64,000 nt of DNA, from the NCBI RefSeq assembly GCF_019800665.1, contig NZ_JAHVKO010000008.1:24501-88500 (forward strand). The letters run 5' to 3'. Position numbers and translations under genes: made by a program. The notes under the pieces are model-generated. The model was given only the letters and a program-made list of their open reading frames with translations, was not told where the DNA came from and ran no database searches. Of this stretch, positions 27,255-38,556 are shown piece by piece. This stretch comes from Microbulbifer agarilyticus. GTDB taxonomy: Bacteria; Pseudomonadota; Gammaproteobacteria; Pseudomonadales; Cellvibrionaceae. Each line of letters begins with the position of its first letter. The first letter of the stretch is position 1.

Positions 27255-30218
27255 TTAGAAGGCATAGCGAGCGCCGAACTGCCAGCGCGCGCCACCCTCG
27301 TAAACACCCAACACCTGACTTGAGGAGCGACCGTAAACCCGGCCATACTCTTCAGTCACGTTCAGACCTTCGAGGAATACTTCGAGACCTTCAACCTGCT
27401 GTACCTCATAGCTCACATTCAGATCAACCTGACTGTAAGCTTCGGTGAATTGCGGGTTCGCGCCAGTGTTTTGGCCGCGAGAAGACAAGAAGTCATCACG
27501 CCAGTTATAAGCAACACGGGCCTGCAAACCATTCTTGTCATAGAAGGCTACCAGGTTAGCTGTGTCACTGAGACCAATCATTGCTTCTTGGTCAACCAGC
27601 TGGAACGGGTCGTATTCATACTTGGAGTCGACGATGGTGTAGTTCGCTACCACACCGAAACCGGTGTCGCCGAACATGTGCTGCACAGAGAGTTCAAGCC
27701 CATCCAAGGTATCTTTGTGATCACCGTTACCTGGCACACTCAGATCAAACAGGATCGTCGGGTCTTCCGCAGGATTACCGTAGATGATGCCACCATCTAC
27801 ATCCACGTAGGGGTCGCTGGCAAAGTTAGCGAAGATGTAGTCACGAATCTCCACATTACCTTGAGCACCCGCATCCACGGCAGCCTGATAACGCGCACCA
27901 TTGATCGGGGTTGCGATACCAAATACATCAACACCTTCTGAGGTCGCAGATGAGATGAAGTTGCTAATACGCTTGTTGAAGTAACCGATAGAAGCGTAGC
28001 TACCTTCGTCGTAGTACCACTCCAACGACAGATCAAAGTTGGTAGATTCGGTCGGGAGCAGCGCCGGGTTACCAGAAGAGCCACTACCACCATCTTCGCG
28101 CGCCAGCTGACCCACCACGGTGCCACCTTTGATGGAATCGTAATCCGGACGCCCAATGGTTTCGCTCGCCGCCAAACGCAGGACCAGATCGTCCTTCAGG
28201 TTGAGGCGGAAGTTAGCGCTCGGCAGCACGTAATCGTAATCAGCGGTTTGACTCAGGAAGCCGGTACCAGCCGGGTTCAAAGAAAGTTCATTCGCTGCAA
28301 CCCAAAGCACTTCGTCATAGACCGGGGAGGCGGCCTTGGAGTCCACTTCGGTAGTCTCATAGCGCAGACCAACGTTCAGGTCATAAGGCATACCAAACAT
28401 TTCGGACTGGAAGTTGTACTGAGCAAACGCTGCCGCGCTGGTTTCCACGGTAGTGCGGTCAGTCGCATTGGTGTAATCGGTAGAAGCACAGAACTGAGTG
28501 CCACAATCACCGATCAGGCTCGGCCACAGGTCGCCACCATACAGGTCCTCTGCGATCGCGCGAACGGTCACGAAGTCCCAATCGAAATAGGTGTTGAGCG
28601 GCTCGGCGCCACCGATTTCGGAGAAATCACCGCCGGCACTGTCAAACTTGTCCTGAATGCTTTTCGCAGTGAACAGTGCATCGTCAAGATCGCTCGGATC
28701 GCCAGCACCAGCCCATGCGTCACGCTGCACAACCGCCATCTGCGAGTGATTGCTCACTTCCTGCAAACTGATACCGAAGTCGATGTCGCTGCTCTCGTTC
28801 AGCTCGAAGTTACCACTGAAGCGATAAGCCTCGATATCGGAACGATCGCGAGAGTTGGTGAATACGCTGCCGGTTACTTCCATATCGGAGGCCTGGACCT
28901 CGTTGCCACCACCGACAGAAAGCATCGGGCGCTCACCGGTAAAGTCGGTAATTGCGCTGGTACGCACAAATGCAGTGGTAGACAGCAGTGCGGAAGAGCC
29001 CCAAGGGCTGTCTGGACGACGCTCGGCATCGGAGAAGCTCGCATCAAACGCCAGAGACAGGCGGTCATTTACTTGCCACTCGGCATTCAGGCCCAACGCC
29101 TGACCGCGATGCGCTTCGGCGCTTACACCAGCACCCATGGACAGATCAGCCGGCGCAGCTGGGTCATAGTATTCGGCGTAAATGATCGGTGTAGCGATCG
29201 GACCATCGGTCCACACATTTTCGGACGCGCCGAAGTTGTACCAGGCTGAGATATCATTGAACTCTTTGGTGATATCGTTGGCGTAGTACATGTAGTCTAC
29301 GGTCGCAGTGAAATCGTCAGTCGGTGCCCACTGCAACACCAAGGAGCCATTGGTACGCTTGCGCTGCTGCTCTTCAAACTTGTAGCCAACGGCCTGCGGT
29401 ACAGAATAGATATCACCTTCGCCAGGACGGTTTACCTGATTCTCCTGGGGCACACCGCCCCAATCAGCGGTACCACCCGCCCAGTCCTGGTCTACCCAGC
29501 CAGGGAAGCTACGCCAACCTTCGTTTACGGTAGCAATAGCTGCGCCACTCTCACGCTCAGCAACGCTTGCAGAGATAGCCACGCCTACCTTGCCATCAGC
29601 AAAGGTATCCGAGTAGAAACCCGACATCTCAGGAGTAATACCTGAATCGTCGGAAGACTGATCCGCCACGCCTTTTGCAGCAAACTGCAGGCGCTGCTCA
29701 CCAATTTCCAGAGGACGAGCAGTCAGCAAATCGATAGTGGAGCCAATACCGCCGCTCGGCGCCAGCGCATTGCTGCTTTTGGCAACCAGCACACCGTGCA
29801 CCATCTCGGAGGCGATATTTTGGAAGTCAAAGGAGCGGCCACCAGTGGTACGCGCCAGCTGACGACCATTCAGGGTCACTAGGTTGAAATCAGGGTTGAT
29901 ACCGCGAACGGTTACCTTGCTACCTTCACCATTTACACGGTCAATAGATACACCGCTAATCCGCTGCATGGATTCCGCGAGGTTGGTATCGGGAAACTTA
30001 CCAATGTCTTCTGCGGAGATGGCGTCAACAACGCCCTGGGCATCGCGCTTGATATCAGCGGACTTTTCCAGGCTGCCGCGGATACCGACTACGACTACCT
30101 CTTCCAGAGCAGAGTCTGGAGTTTGTTCAGCCTGCGCCAGCAGCTGGCCGCTGAAACCGGCCATGGTAGCTACCGCTGCTGCGATGGATTTCTTCTTGAA
30201 TCCGGTCATTTTATTCAT
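27255..30218 (-). CDS. TonB-dependent outer-membrane receptor (TBDT-2, beta-glucan locus)
   Basis: 987 residues. Signal peptide ends near residue 29 (LLAQA), TonB box region EEVVVVGIRG at 39-48, plug with SAEDIGKFPDTNLAESMQRISGVSIDRVNGEG and VTVRGINPDFN, then a large barrel ending in GARYAF with the C-terminal Phe preferred by the BAM machinery. Expected to import oligosaccharides, probably laminari-oligosaccharides from GH16 activity (inference from location and shared motif). It leads the halogenase/SapC/cupin series. GGAGACAACTCC precedes the ATG. Two or three copies of the beta-glucan motif lie 120-190 bases upstream. Confidence 0.93.
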   Translation of the reverse strand: MNKMTGFKKKSIAAAVATMAGFSGQLLAQAEQTPDSALEEVVVVGIRGSLEKSADIKRDAQGVVDAISAEDIGKFPDTNLAESMQRISGVSIDRVNGEGSKVTVRGINPDFNLVTLNGRQLARTTGGRSFDFQNIASEMVHGVLVAKSSNALAPSGGIGSTIDLLTARPLEIGEQRLQFAAKGVADQSSDDSGITPEMSGFYSDTFADGKVGVAISASVAERESGAAIATVNEGWRSFPGWVDQDWAGGTADWGGVPQENQVNRPGEGDIYSVPQAVGYKFEEQQRKRTNGSLVLQWAPTDDFTATVDYMYYANDITKEFNDISAWYNFGASENVWTDGPIATPIIYAEYYDPAAPADLSMGAGVSAEAHRGQALGLNAEWQVNDRLSLAFDASFSDAERRPDSPWGSSALLSTTAFVRTSAITDFTGERPMLSVGGGNEVQASDMEVTGSVFTNSRDRSDIEAYRFSGNFELNESSDIDFGISLQEVSNHSQMAVVQRDAWAGAGDPSDLDDALFTAKSIQDKFDSAGGDFSEIGGAEPLNTYFDWDFVTVRAIAEDLYGGDLWPSLIGDCGTQFCASTDYTNATDRTTVETSAAAFAQYNFQSEMFGMPYDLNVGLRYETTEVDSKAASPVYDEVLWVAANELSLNPAGTGFLSQTADYDYVLPSANFRLNLKDDLVLRLAASETIGRPDYDSIKGGTVVGQLAREDGGSGSSGNPALLPTESTNFDLSLEWYYDEGSYASIGYFNKRISNFISSATSEGVDVFGIATPINGARYQAAVDAGAQGNVEIRDYIFANFASDPYVDVDGGIIYGNPAEDPTILFDLSVPGNGDHKDTLDGLELSVQHMFGDTGFGVVANYTIVDSKYEYDPFQLVDQEAMIGLSDTANLVAFYDKNGLQARVAYNWRDDFLSSRGQNTGANPQFTEAYSQVDLNVSYEVQQVEGLEVFLEGLNVTEEYGRVYGRSSSQVLGVYEGGARWQFGARYAF

Positions 30219-30340
30219 GGAGTTGTCTCCCCCATCGTCACGTCATTTTCGTTATTGATTTCGCCAGGGTGGGCACCTCGAGACCTCGATAGGTTAACCC
30301 GATCTGGCGCAAGGCTATACTCTCGCCGGCCACTTAATCG

Positions 30341-30407
30341 GGTCGTCCCACCTTGGGGAATTGGGGAAAAATGGACTATCCCACCTTAAAAAATGCAAAG
30401 CGGGAAC
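30341..30407. promoter_or_regulatory. Cluster of beta-glucan-locus motifs upstream of TBDT-2
   Basis: GGTCGTCCCACCTTGG (30341-30356), ACTATCCCACCTTAAA (30375-30390) and, inverted and weaker, GCAAAGCGGGAAC (30395-30407). The first two are direct repeats spaced 34 bases. Confidence 0.5.
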
Positions 30408-30513
30408 AAAAATAACTTTATAAATCAATAAGTTATAAGGGAGTGGCGATTATATCGAAAACAGATCAAAAAACAACCAGGCGCGTGTATCTACGGACTT
30501 GAGAACGCGACGG

Positions 30514-31434
30514 TCACCCTTTAACCGCACCCGCGGACAAGCCCGCCACCAAATACCGCTGTAGAGACAGGAACAGCAAAATAACCGGCAGGGAGACCAG
30601 GATGGAGCCCGCCGCAAAGTAGCCCCACTCGGAAGCGTAATCGCTGACGAAGAAGCGCAGCCCAACGGGGACCGTGTAGAGGGATTCGTCGTCCATAAAA
30701 ATGGAGGCGAGGATGAATTCGTTCCAGGCGGTCATAAAGGCGAAGAGACCGGTGACCGCAATGGCCGGGCGTGCCAGCGGCAGGATGATGCGGATAAATA
30801 TGGTCCAGCGACTCGCCCCTTCCAGCAAAGCGGACTCTTCGATCTCGTAGGGCAAGGTGTCGAAGTAACCCTTCAGCATCCACACGCAAAACGGCAGCGC
30901 GGTGATCGCGTACACCAGAATCAGGCCCAGCCAGGAATTCCCCAATCCCAGCCATTGCACCACGATGACATACAGCGGAATCAGCATGAGCACCGCGGGG
31001 AACATCTGCGAGATCAGAAACAGAGTCAGTCCGCGCTGGCGCCCGGTGAAGCGAAAACGGGAAAAGGCATAGGCGGCACTACAACTCAGGGTCAGGCCCA
31101 CCAGTGTGGTCGCCAGGGCGACCACCAGGCTGTTGCCAATCCAGCGCAGGAATGGCTGCTCGGTCAGCACTGCGCGAAAGTTGTCGAGGGTCCACTGCTC
31201 CGGCAATGGGATCAGGGCCAGCAACTGCTGCCCGAGACTGGCATCTTGGGGTAACTGCACCAGGGTCAGCGACTGCTGCCCGGAGAAGGCGAGGCTCACC
31301 ACCCACAGCAATGGGTAAACAACGATAAGCGCGGAGAAGATCAGCAACGCGAACCGCCAGCTGAAGATATCCCGCAGCGCCCGCTTCACCGGGGCCGCTC
31401 TGCCTTCGCGCAGCCGCTCAATCATGGTGTTCAT
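30514..31434 (-). CDS. MalG-type ABC sugar transporter permease
   Basis: 306 residues from ATG 31434, which overlaps the stop of the upstream permease gene as ATGA and has GGAGGT six bases upstream; a longer frame to 31473 is not needed. Six predicted transmembrane helices. The EAA loop that docks on the ATPase is EESALLEGASRWTIFIRIIL, followed by PLARP. With the MalEF fusion and the ATPase it forms an oligosaccharide importer of the CUT1 class in the inner membrane. No terminator is obvious after it. Confidence 0.92.
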   Translation of the reverse strand: MNTMIERLREGRAAPVKRALRDIFSWRFALLIFSALIVVYPLLWVVSLAFSGQQSLTLVQLPQDASLGQQLLALIPLPEQWTLDNFRAVLTEQPFLRWIGNSLVVALATTLVGLTLSCSAAYAFSRFRFTGRQRGLTLFLISQMFPAVLMLIPLYVIVVQWLGLGNSWLGLILVYAITALPFCVWMLKGYFDTLPYEIEESALLEGASRWTIFIRIILPLARPAIAVTGLFAFMTAWNEFILASIFMDDESLYTVPVGLRFFVSDYASEWGYFAAGSILVSLPVILLFLSLQRYLVAGLSAGAVKG

Positions 31435-33688
31435 CGCACCACCTCCATGGTCCGACTCATCCGCATCTGCCATACCGCGTAACAGAACAGCAGCGCGAGG
31501 ATCACGATCGAATAGGCGGCGGCGTAGGCGTACTGGTACTTTTCAAAACCGATGCGGAACGCCTTGGTGATCAGGATATCGTTGGCCCCGGCGGGAGCAC
31601 CGTCGCTCACCAGGTAGATCACGTTGAACATATTGAAGGTCCACACCACCGACAGGATCACCGCCGGAATCAGTACCGGCTTCAGCAGCGGCAGGGTGAT
31701 GGAGCGAAACTGGAACCAACGCCCGGCGCCCTCCACCCGGGCCACCTCATACAGCTCCCGCGGGATCGACTGCAGGCCACCGAGAATCACCACCATCATA
31801 AACGGGATGCTCAACCACACATTGGTGACCACACCAGTGAAAAAGCTCGCGCCGATGGAATCAAACCAGGCCACCGGGGCCACCCCCAGCACTTGCAGCC
31901 CCTGGTTGATCACCCCAAATTGCGGGTGAAACATGCCCTTCCACACCAGCGCGGTAATGTAGTTGGGGATGGCCCAAGGCAGTATCAGCAGCAGGCGGAA
32001 GGCATTGCGGCCAAAGATCGGTTTATCCAGGGCCAGCGCCATGACCAATGCCAGCCCCACGGCGAGGATAACGTTGCTCGCGGTCCACAGAATGGTGATT
32101 AACAGCGTCCAGTAAAAATTGTCGAAATCCAGACTGCGCTCACCGTCCTGCCCACGCCACAGGTCAAAGTCCCCGAGGATCGCAGCGTAATTGTCCAAGC
32201 CGACAAAGCGTGACCACAGCGGGGTGTGCTCGTTGAACACCGTGGTATCGGTAAACGACAAAATCAACCCGTATAACAGTGGGAAGAACACCAGAACGAG
32301 CATGCCGAGCATGGCGGGCAGGATGTACAGATAGGCCGTGCGATTGGCGTGCCAGGTGGCCATCAGTCGCCGCCGGTACCGCGCCCAGGCCCACAGCGCA
32401 GCCAGCACCAGCGCCACGGGGATCAGCCACAGCCAAGCGGGCATCTGCTGTGGGATCTCACTACGCTGCCGGGAGCGCTCCAGTCGCGCAAGGTCGCCCT
32501 GCAACTGGCGCTGCAGCAAATGCATTTCGGCTTCCGGTTGCGCCGCGCCCTTGACCACTTTTTTCAGCAGGTTTTTCAGCGGCACCCACACCAGGGTCAT
32601 GGCCGGAAGATTGGGAATCGGCACCGCCTCTTCCAACTGGCGCCGGAATGCCATGGCCGTGTCATAGTTGGCGATGCGGGGGTGTGCGAAGGCGCGGGTA
32701 TTTGCCGGTAACTGCCCACCTTGAATGGCCATTTTTTCCGCGGACTGGCGGCTGGTAAGGAATTCCATGACCGCAACCGCCGCCGCAGGGTTCTTCGAGC
32801 GAGAAGAGAGGAATAATCCCTCCACCGCCACCCAGGGTGCCAGCGGCCGGCCGCTTTCGCTGTTCACCGGCAGCGGCACCACGCGATAATTTACCCCGGG
32901 GTCAATCTCACCCAGCATCCATGGGCCGCTGATCACCATCGCCGCACGCCCCTGGTTGAACAGGCTGGTGACCAGGGTGCTGCTGGGTTCTTCCGGCAGA
33001 ATGCGTTCTTCGCGCGCCCAGCGCACAAGCATTTCAACAGACGCAATATTGCCCGGGCTATCCAAAGCCAGGCTTCCACCGCGGCTGAACGGCCCCGGGC
33101 CGAAGCTGTTCATCAGCATGCCGTGGAAAAACGGCTCGGTATACATATACGCGAGGCCGAAACGCCCCGCGTTGCGATCGGTGTATTGGCGGGCGATGGC
33201 CACCATTTCGTCGGTCGTCGCGGGGGCGCTCGCCACCAGGTCGGTATTGAGGATCAGCGCCGGGCTTTTGAAGGCCAGCGGCAGGCCGTACAGCTCGCCC
33301 GCAAAGGTCATCGCGTCGACCAAGTTGGCCGGGAAACGCTGGCGCAAACGCTCACTGACATAGCGGTCAATCGGGGCGACCGTATACCCGGCACTGGCCC
33401 AGCCGCCGAGGCGGTCGTGCGCAAAGACAAACAGATCCGGGCCCTGCCCCCGCGGCAGGGCGGCAGACAATTTATCGGCGTAACCACCAAAGGGCACCGC
33501 CAGGGCATTCACCTGTATTTCGCTCTGGCTGCGGTTGAAGTCCTCGATGAGCTGCTCAAAGGCGGCGCGTTCTACGCCGCGGTACCCATGCCACAGGGAC
33601 AGGGTTTCCAGGGCTTGCACCTTGCCGGCCAGCATCAGCAGCAAAAGCAGCCGCAATAGAAACAGAAAGTACTGTGCGCCACGCCGCT

Positions 33689-33695
<7 letters not shown>
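31431..33695 (-). CDS. MalE-MalF fusion: sugar-binding protein joined to ABC permease
   Basis: 754 residues. Residues ~1-28 form a signal/anchor; ~29-385 are an extracellular solute-binding protein (LSLWHGYRGVER, GPDLFVFAHDRLGGWA, GRAAMVISGPWMLGEI, ASFLS-like end at PAAAVAVMEFLTSR); ~385-415 a charged linker; ~415-435 a hydrophobic helix; ~450-754 a MalF-type permease with AYLYILPAMLGML and the EAA loop IPRELYEVARVEGAGRW (about 643-659). In the classic maltose system these are separate proteins. The start is GTG 33695, overlapping the ATPase gene by seven bases. Covalent tethering implies no free periplasmic binding protein for this system. Substrate probably an oligoglucoside; not proven. 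Confidence 0.9.
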
Positions 33696-34789
<1,094 letters not shown>

Positions 34790-35175
34790 TGGCTCGGGCC
34801 TCTCTCATCGTCGCCACTCCTGTTTATTATTGTCTTTTTATGGATGGCAGTTCCGTCTACCTGACATCGATTGTGCCTGAGAATAGCGCCCACGTCTTCT
34901 GATTCGTAGCGCCGACGGACCACTCCGTTTTTGCTGAACTTCTGACCCAGAAACAGCCTCCAACGGACAACTTCTCCGCCAAGACGACACAATAAAGACC
35001 AGCCAGTCACATGAGTGATGAGAGTCCGTCATGCAGCCTACGAGTAATTTCGGTGGCTCAACCCCTCGTATTTTCGAAATCCGTCCGCAATATCCCTAAG
35101 TAAGGAAGCATACTTCCGTACAATCGAACCCAGATCGGAACTATTTCAATAACCAAATCCAGTCGAGCCACAAGC
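34790..35175. other. 386-base divergent intergenic region
   Basis: Holds the promoters of the ABC operon (minus) and the aldehyde dehydrogenase (plus). I see no convincing hairpin, repeat or known operator in it. Confidence 0.6.
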
Positions 35176-36621
35176 ATGACCGAGATCGCCGAAGCCATCG
35201 AAAATCAACAGACCAGCAGCCTGCAATCCCTGCTGGACAGCCAGCGCCAGGCCTACCTGGCCAATCCCGCGCCCAGCCGCGAAGAGCGTATCAATGACCT
35301 GAAGGCGCTGGCGCGTATGATCCGCGACCATCAGGATGAACTGGTAGAGGCAGTGAGTGCTGACTACGGTAACCGCTCCCACCACGAAACCCTGTTTGCA
35401 GAAATCTTCCCCGCGCTGGATTCCATCAAGGACACCATGAAGCGCCTGAAGAAGTGGATGAAGCCGCAGCGCCGCCACACCGATTTCACAGCCTTCCCTA
35501 CATCCTCCACCAAGGTGATCCCGCAGCCGCTGGGCGTGGTGGGCGTAATCGTGCCGTGGAACTTCCCGATCAACCTGTCCTTCGGACCACTGATTAACAT
35601 TTTCGCCGCCGGCAACCGCGCCATGGTGAAAATGTCGGAAAACTCCCGCCACCTGACCGCACTGCTGCAGCGTATCAGTGGCGATTACTTCCCGGCCGAC
35701 AAGCTGGTCTTCCTGGAGGAAACTGGCGGCGTGGGTATCGAATTCTCCACGCTCAAGTTTGACCACCTGATCTTTACCGGCTCCGGCGCCACCGGCCGCA
35801 AGGTAATGGCAGCCGCCGCAGCCAACCTGACCCCGGTTACCCTGGAACTGGGCGGCAAGTCACCGGCCATTGTGGGCCCGGACTACAGCACCGACACCGC
35901 GGTTGAGCGGGTGCTTTTCTGGAAACTGTTCAATGCCGGCCAGATCTGCACCACCGTCGATTACCTGCTGCTGCCGGAAGACAAGGTGGATGCCTTTGTC
36001 GAGAAGGCCAAGCAGGTATTCAAAAAGCGCTACCCGGATATCCAGCACCCGGATTACACCTCGGTAATCGACGAGCGCTCCTTCCAGCGCATCTGGCAAA
36101 CCCTGGATGACGCCACTGCGAAAGGGGCTAAAGCCATCGACCTGACCGACGGTCAGGGCAGCCGTGACGACCCGCTGAAAAAATTCCCCGCGCACCTGCT
36201 GATCAACGTCGATGAAGAGATGGACGTAATGAAGCGGGAAATCTTCGGCCCGCTACTGCCGATCAAGACCTACAAGAACCGTGAGGAAGTGGCCAGCTAT
36301 ATCAATGGCGGCGACCGTCCGCTGGCGATATACCCGTTCACCAATGACAAAGGCCTGCGCGATTACTATATCGACCACGTGATGTCCGGCGGCGTCAGCG
36401 TGAACAACGCGGTGCTACATGTAGGCCAGCACGATATTCCCTTCGGCGGTGTGGGCGAGAGCGGCATGGGCCACTACCACGGCTACGAAGGTTTCCTCAC
36501 CTTCTCCAAACTGCGCCCGGTGTTCTACCAGGGGCCGCTTGATCCGCTGAAGCTACTGATGCCGCCCTACGGCAATGTGGCGAAAAAGATGATGCAGGTC
36601 ATGCTGCGACTGACGAAATAG
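35176..36621 (+). CDS. Aldehyde dehydrogenase, coniferyl-aldehyde dehydrogenase type
   Basis: 481 residues, a soluble NAD(P)-dependent ALDH. GVVGVIVPWNFPINLSFGP is the cofactor/substrate-channel start, TLELGGKSPAIV contains the general-base Glu, and NAGQICTTVDYLL contains the nucleophile Cys (about residue 258). The VDYLL after the Cys and the C-terminal GGVGESGMGHYHG are typical of the CalB/fatty-aldehyde-like branch rather than of betaine or succinate-semialdehyde enzymes. Oxidises an aromatic or aliphatic aldehyde to the acid; true substrate unknown. Single gene with a strong terminator. Confidence 0.9.
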   Translation: MTEIAEAIENQQTSSLQSLLDSQRQAYLANPAPSREERINDLKALARMIRDHQDELVEAVSADYGNRSHHETLFAEIFPALDSIKDTMKRLKKWMKPQRRHTDFTAFPTSSTKVIPQPLGVVGVIVPWNFPINLSFGPLINIFAAGNRAMVKMSENSRHLTALLQRISGDYFPADKLVFLEETGGVGIEFSTLKFDHLIFTGSGATGRKVMAAAAANLTPVTLELGGKSPAIVGPDYSTDTAVERVLFWKLFNAGQICTTVDYLLLPEDKVDAFVEKAKQVFKKRYPDIQHPDYTSVIDERSFQRIWQTLDDATAKGAKAIDLTDGQGSRDDPLKKFPAHLLINVDEEMDVMKREIFGPLLPIKTYKNREEVASYINGGDRPLAIYPFTNDKGLRDYYIDHVMSGGVSVNNAVLHVGQHDIPFGGVGESGMGHYHGYEGFLTFSKLRPVFYQGPLDPLKLLMPPYGNVAKKMMQVMLRLTK

Positions 36622-36655
36622 CCAGAAAAGCCCCCCAGTAAACGCCCCCAAACAA

Positions 36656-36685
36656 AAGCCGGCCGAGATTACTCGGCCGGCTTTT
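36656..36685 (+). terminator. Rho-independent terminator after aldehyde dehydrogenase
   Basis: AAGCCGGCCGAG, loop ATTA, CTCGGCCGGCTTTT; 11-12-bp GC stem with T run. Confidence 0.92.
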
Positions 36686-36885
36686 CTATGCCTGCTCAAC
36701 ACCTAACAGGAGATGGGCGGCAAAAACTCCTGCCCCTCCCGTGCTTGCCCCGGTTCAACGAAAAATCTTTGTGCCCGGCGGGAAATCTATAGTAGCCTTG
36801 CCGGCGTACAAGGATTTCGCAAAAACGAAAATATTGGACTTTTGTACTAGCTTACGAAACAAAAATAAAACATTGGAGGTTTATC

Positions 36886-38427
36886 ATGTCCCTTTATAGG
36901 CTGACTTTTTCATCCCTACTTGCCGTCGCTGCTGGCCTTGCGCACGCAGAGACACCCGCAGCTGAGCTCCCAACTTCCCTTCCGGTAATCACTGACGACT
37001 GCGGCGGTGCCGGCTGCGCTGATCGCCGCGGTTGGACCGCTGCACAGGTACAAGCAATTCTGGATGGCGCGAATTCCAACGCGAATGCTCAGGCAAATGT
37101 AAATTCCTCAAGCACTGGTGAAAACGCCCACTCACAGGGCTTGAGCATGAGTGCAGACGGCACTCAAGTGGTGTATCTGGACTTCAACAATAGCTCGCCG
37201 GTTTTCTCGGCTGTTGTGTTCGGAGGCCAATTGCTCCAGTTCCCAAGCTATGAATATTCGCAAGCGGAACGCGATGAAATTCAGCGTCGTATTGAAGCTG
37301 ACTATGCTGGTTTTGACATCGAATTCACCCAAACGCCCCCCGCTTCCGGCGTTTTCTCGACCCTAAACTTTGAATGCGAGCAAGATGTCTGCATCGATTT
37401 CGGCAATGGCATTTTATTCGGCCGCGCGCAAAGCATTGATATTGGCAACCAAATTCGTGACGACTCCGCCTTTGTCGATGCCAATTTGTGGCAGGTACTG
37501 GCGCAACTGGATCCGTCGGGCAACTTCCTAAGCAATATCTCCGGCGTTCCACTGGAAAATGGTGATGTTGCAGCAACGCTTTCCACCGCCGTGGTAAATC
37601 AGGCATCCAATACCGGTGCGCACGAACTCGGCCATAACTTGGGTCTGCGTCATCACGATTCGTTTGGCTCTCCAGGCAATGGCATTCCGACGACCGGTGT
37701 TCCTTCACCACTGGCGTTTTTCCCGGTTTTCGATGGCCCAATCGCTGGTGATGAGGCAGTACTGCACACCATGGCATCCGGCGCGAGCGTAGGCCTGGGA
37801 CTCTCCGGCAGCACCAGCAGTGATCGCTTCTTCTCCGAGCGCTCGGTGATTAAACTGGTCGCGGGTGAGCGCAGCCGCCTGGTCAGCGAAACGTCGGTAA
37901 CCGGCGAAAACAAGAAGGTACATCTGCGTCGGGTAGTGGCACCCAACACTATTCTCGAAGGTGACAACGCCGATGGTCGCTTGGATATCCGCGAAGCATT
38001 GATCCGCGGTGAAATCAGCCAGTCGGGTGAGGTTGATGCCTATCGTTTTGACGCCAAAGCCGGCGACGTGGTGAGTGCGGAATTTAATGGCTTTGACGTG
38101 CCGGTTGGCAACCCTGTCATCGGTGCCATCACCCTGTTCCTTGAGAATGCAGACGGCAGCTCGACTCTGGTGGCGCAAAACTTCCAGAATTTTGAGGGCT
38201 TCGATGCCCTGCTGATTGATGCGGAACTTCCGGAGAACGGCACTTATCGCATGGAAGTCAGTGCACCTAACCTACTGAGCTTCGGTTACGACGAAAACGG
38301 CCAGCCCACCTTGTTTCCACTTGATGAGACGGGTAACGGCCAGTTCCGTACCGGCGATTACAACCTCAGCATCTACAAGGTTGAAGGAAAACCGGGCCAG
38401 GGGGTTAGCTCCGTCCCAGGTGCATAA
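36886..38427 (+). CDS. Secreted metzincin-type zinc metalloprotease with PPC-like C-terminal domain
   Basis: 513 residues; Sec signal ending LAHA (about residue 21). The zinc site HELGHNLGLRH (about residues 246-256) fits HExxHxxGxxH of metzincins, and HTMASG (about 293) supplies the Met-turn. Residues ~385-470 resemble a pre-peptidase C-terminal (PPC) beta-sandwich (GEVDAYRFDAKAGDVV), a domain of secreted proteases removed or used for binding. Expected to degrade proteins outside the cell. Strong GGAGG eight bases before ATG. Monocistronic; own terminator. Family below metzincin level is uncertain. Confidence 0.85.
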   Translation: MSLYRLTFSSLLAVAAGLAHAETPAAELPTSLPVITDDCGGAGCADRRGWTAAQVQAILDGANSNANAQANVNSSSTGENAHSQGLSMSADGTQVVYLDFNNSSPVFSAVVFGGQLLQFPSYEYSQAERDEIQRRIEADYAGFDIEFTQTPPASGVFSTLNFECEQDVCIDFGNGILFGRAQSIDIGNQIRDDSAFVDANLWQVLAQLDPSGNFLSNISGVPLENGDVAATLSTAVVNQASNTGAHELGHNLGLRHHDSFGSPGNGIPTTGVPSPLAFFPVFDGPIAGDEAVLHTMASGASVGLGLSGSTSSDRFFSERSVIKLVAGERSRLVSETSVTGENKKVHLRRVVAPNTILEGDNADGRLDIREALIRGEISQSGEVDAYRFDAKAGDVVSAEFNGFDVPVGNPVIGAITLFLENADGSSTLVAQNFQNFEGFDALLIDAELPENGTYRMEVSAPNLLSFGYDENGQPTLFPLDETGNGQFRTGDYNLSIYKVEGKPGQGVSSVPGA

Positions 38428-38449
38428 TCCATCAACTTTGACTTCTAAA

Positions 38450-38475
38450 AGCCGGCAACTCGCCGGCTTTTTCTT
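38450..38475 (+). terminator. Rho-independent terminator after the metalloprotease
   Basis: AGCCGGC, loop AACTC, GCCGGCT followed by TTTTCTTT. Confidence 0.9.
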
Positions 38476-38556
38476 TAGCGGTGTCGACGAGAGCGGCTTG
38501 GACCAGTATCGGGGCTGATAGGACATCCTCGCGTTCTTCAAGGGGCGTCCGTTGTG

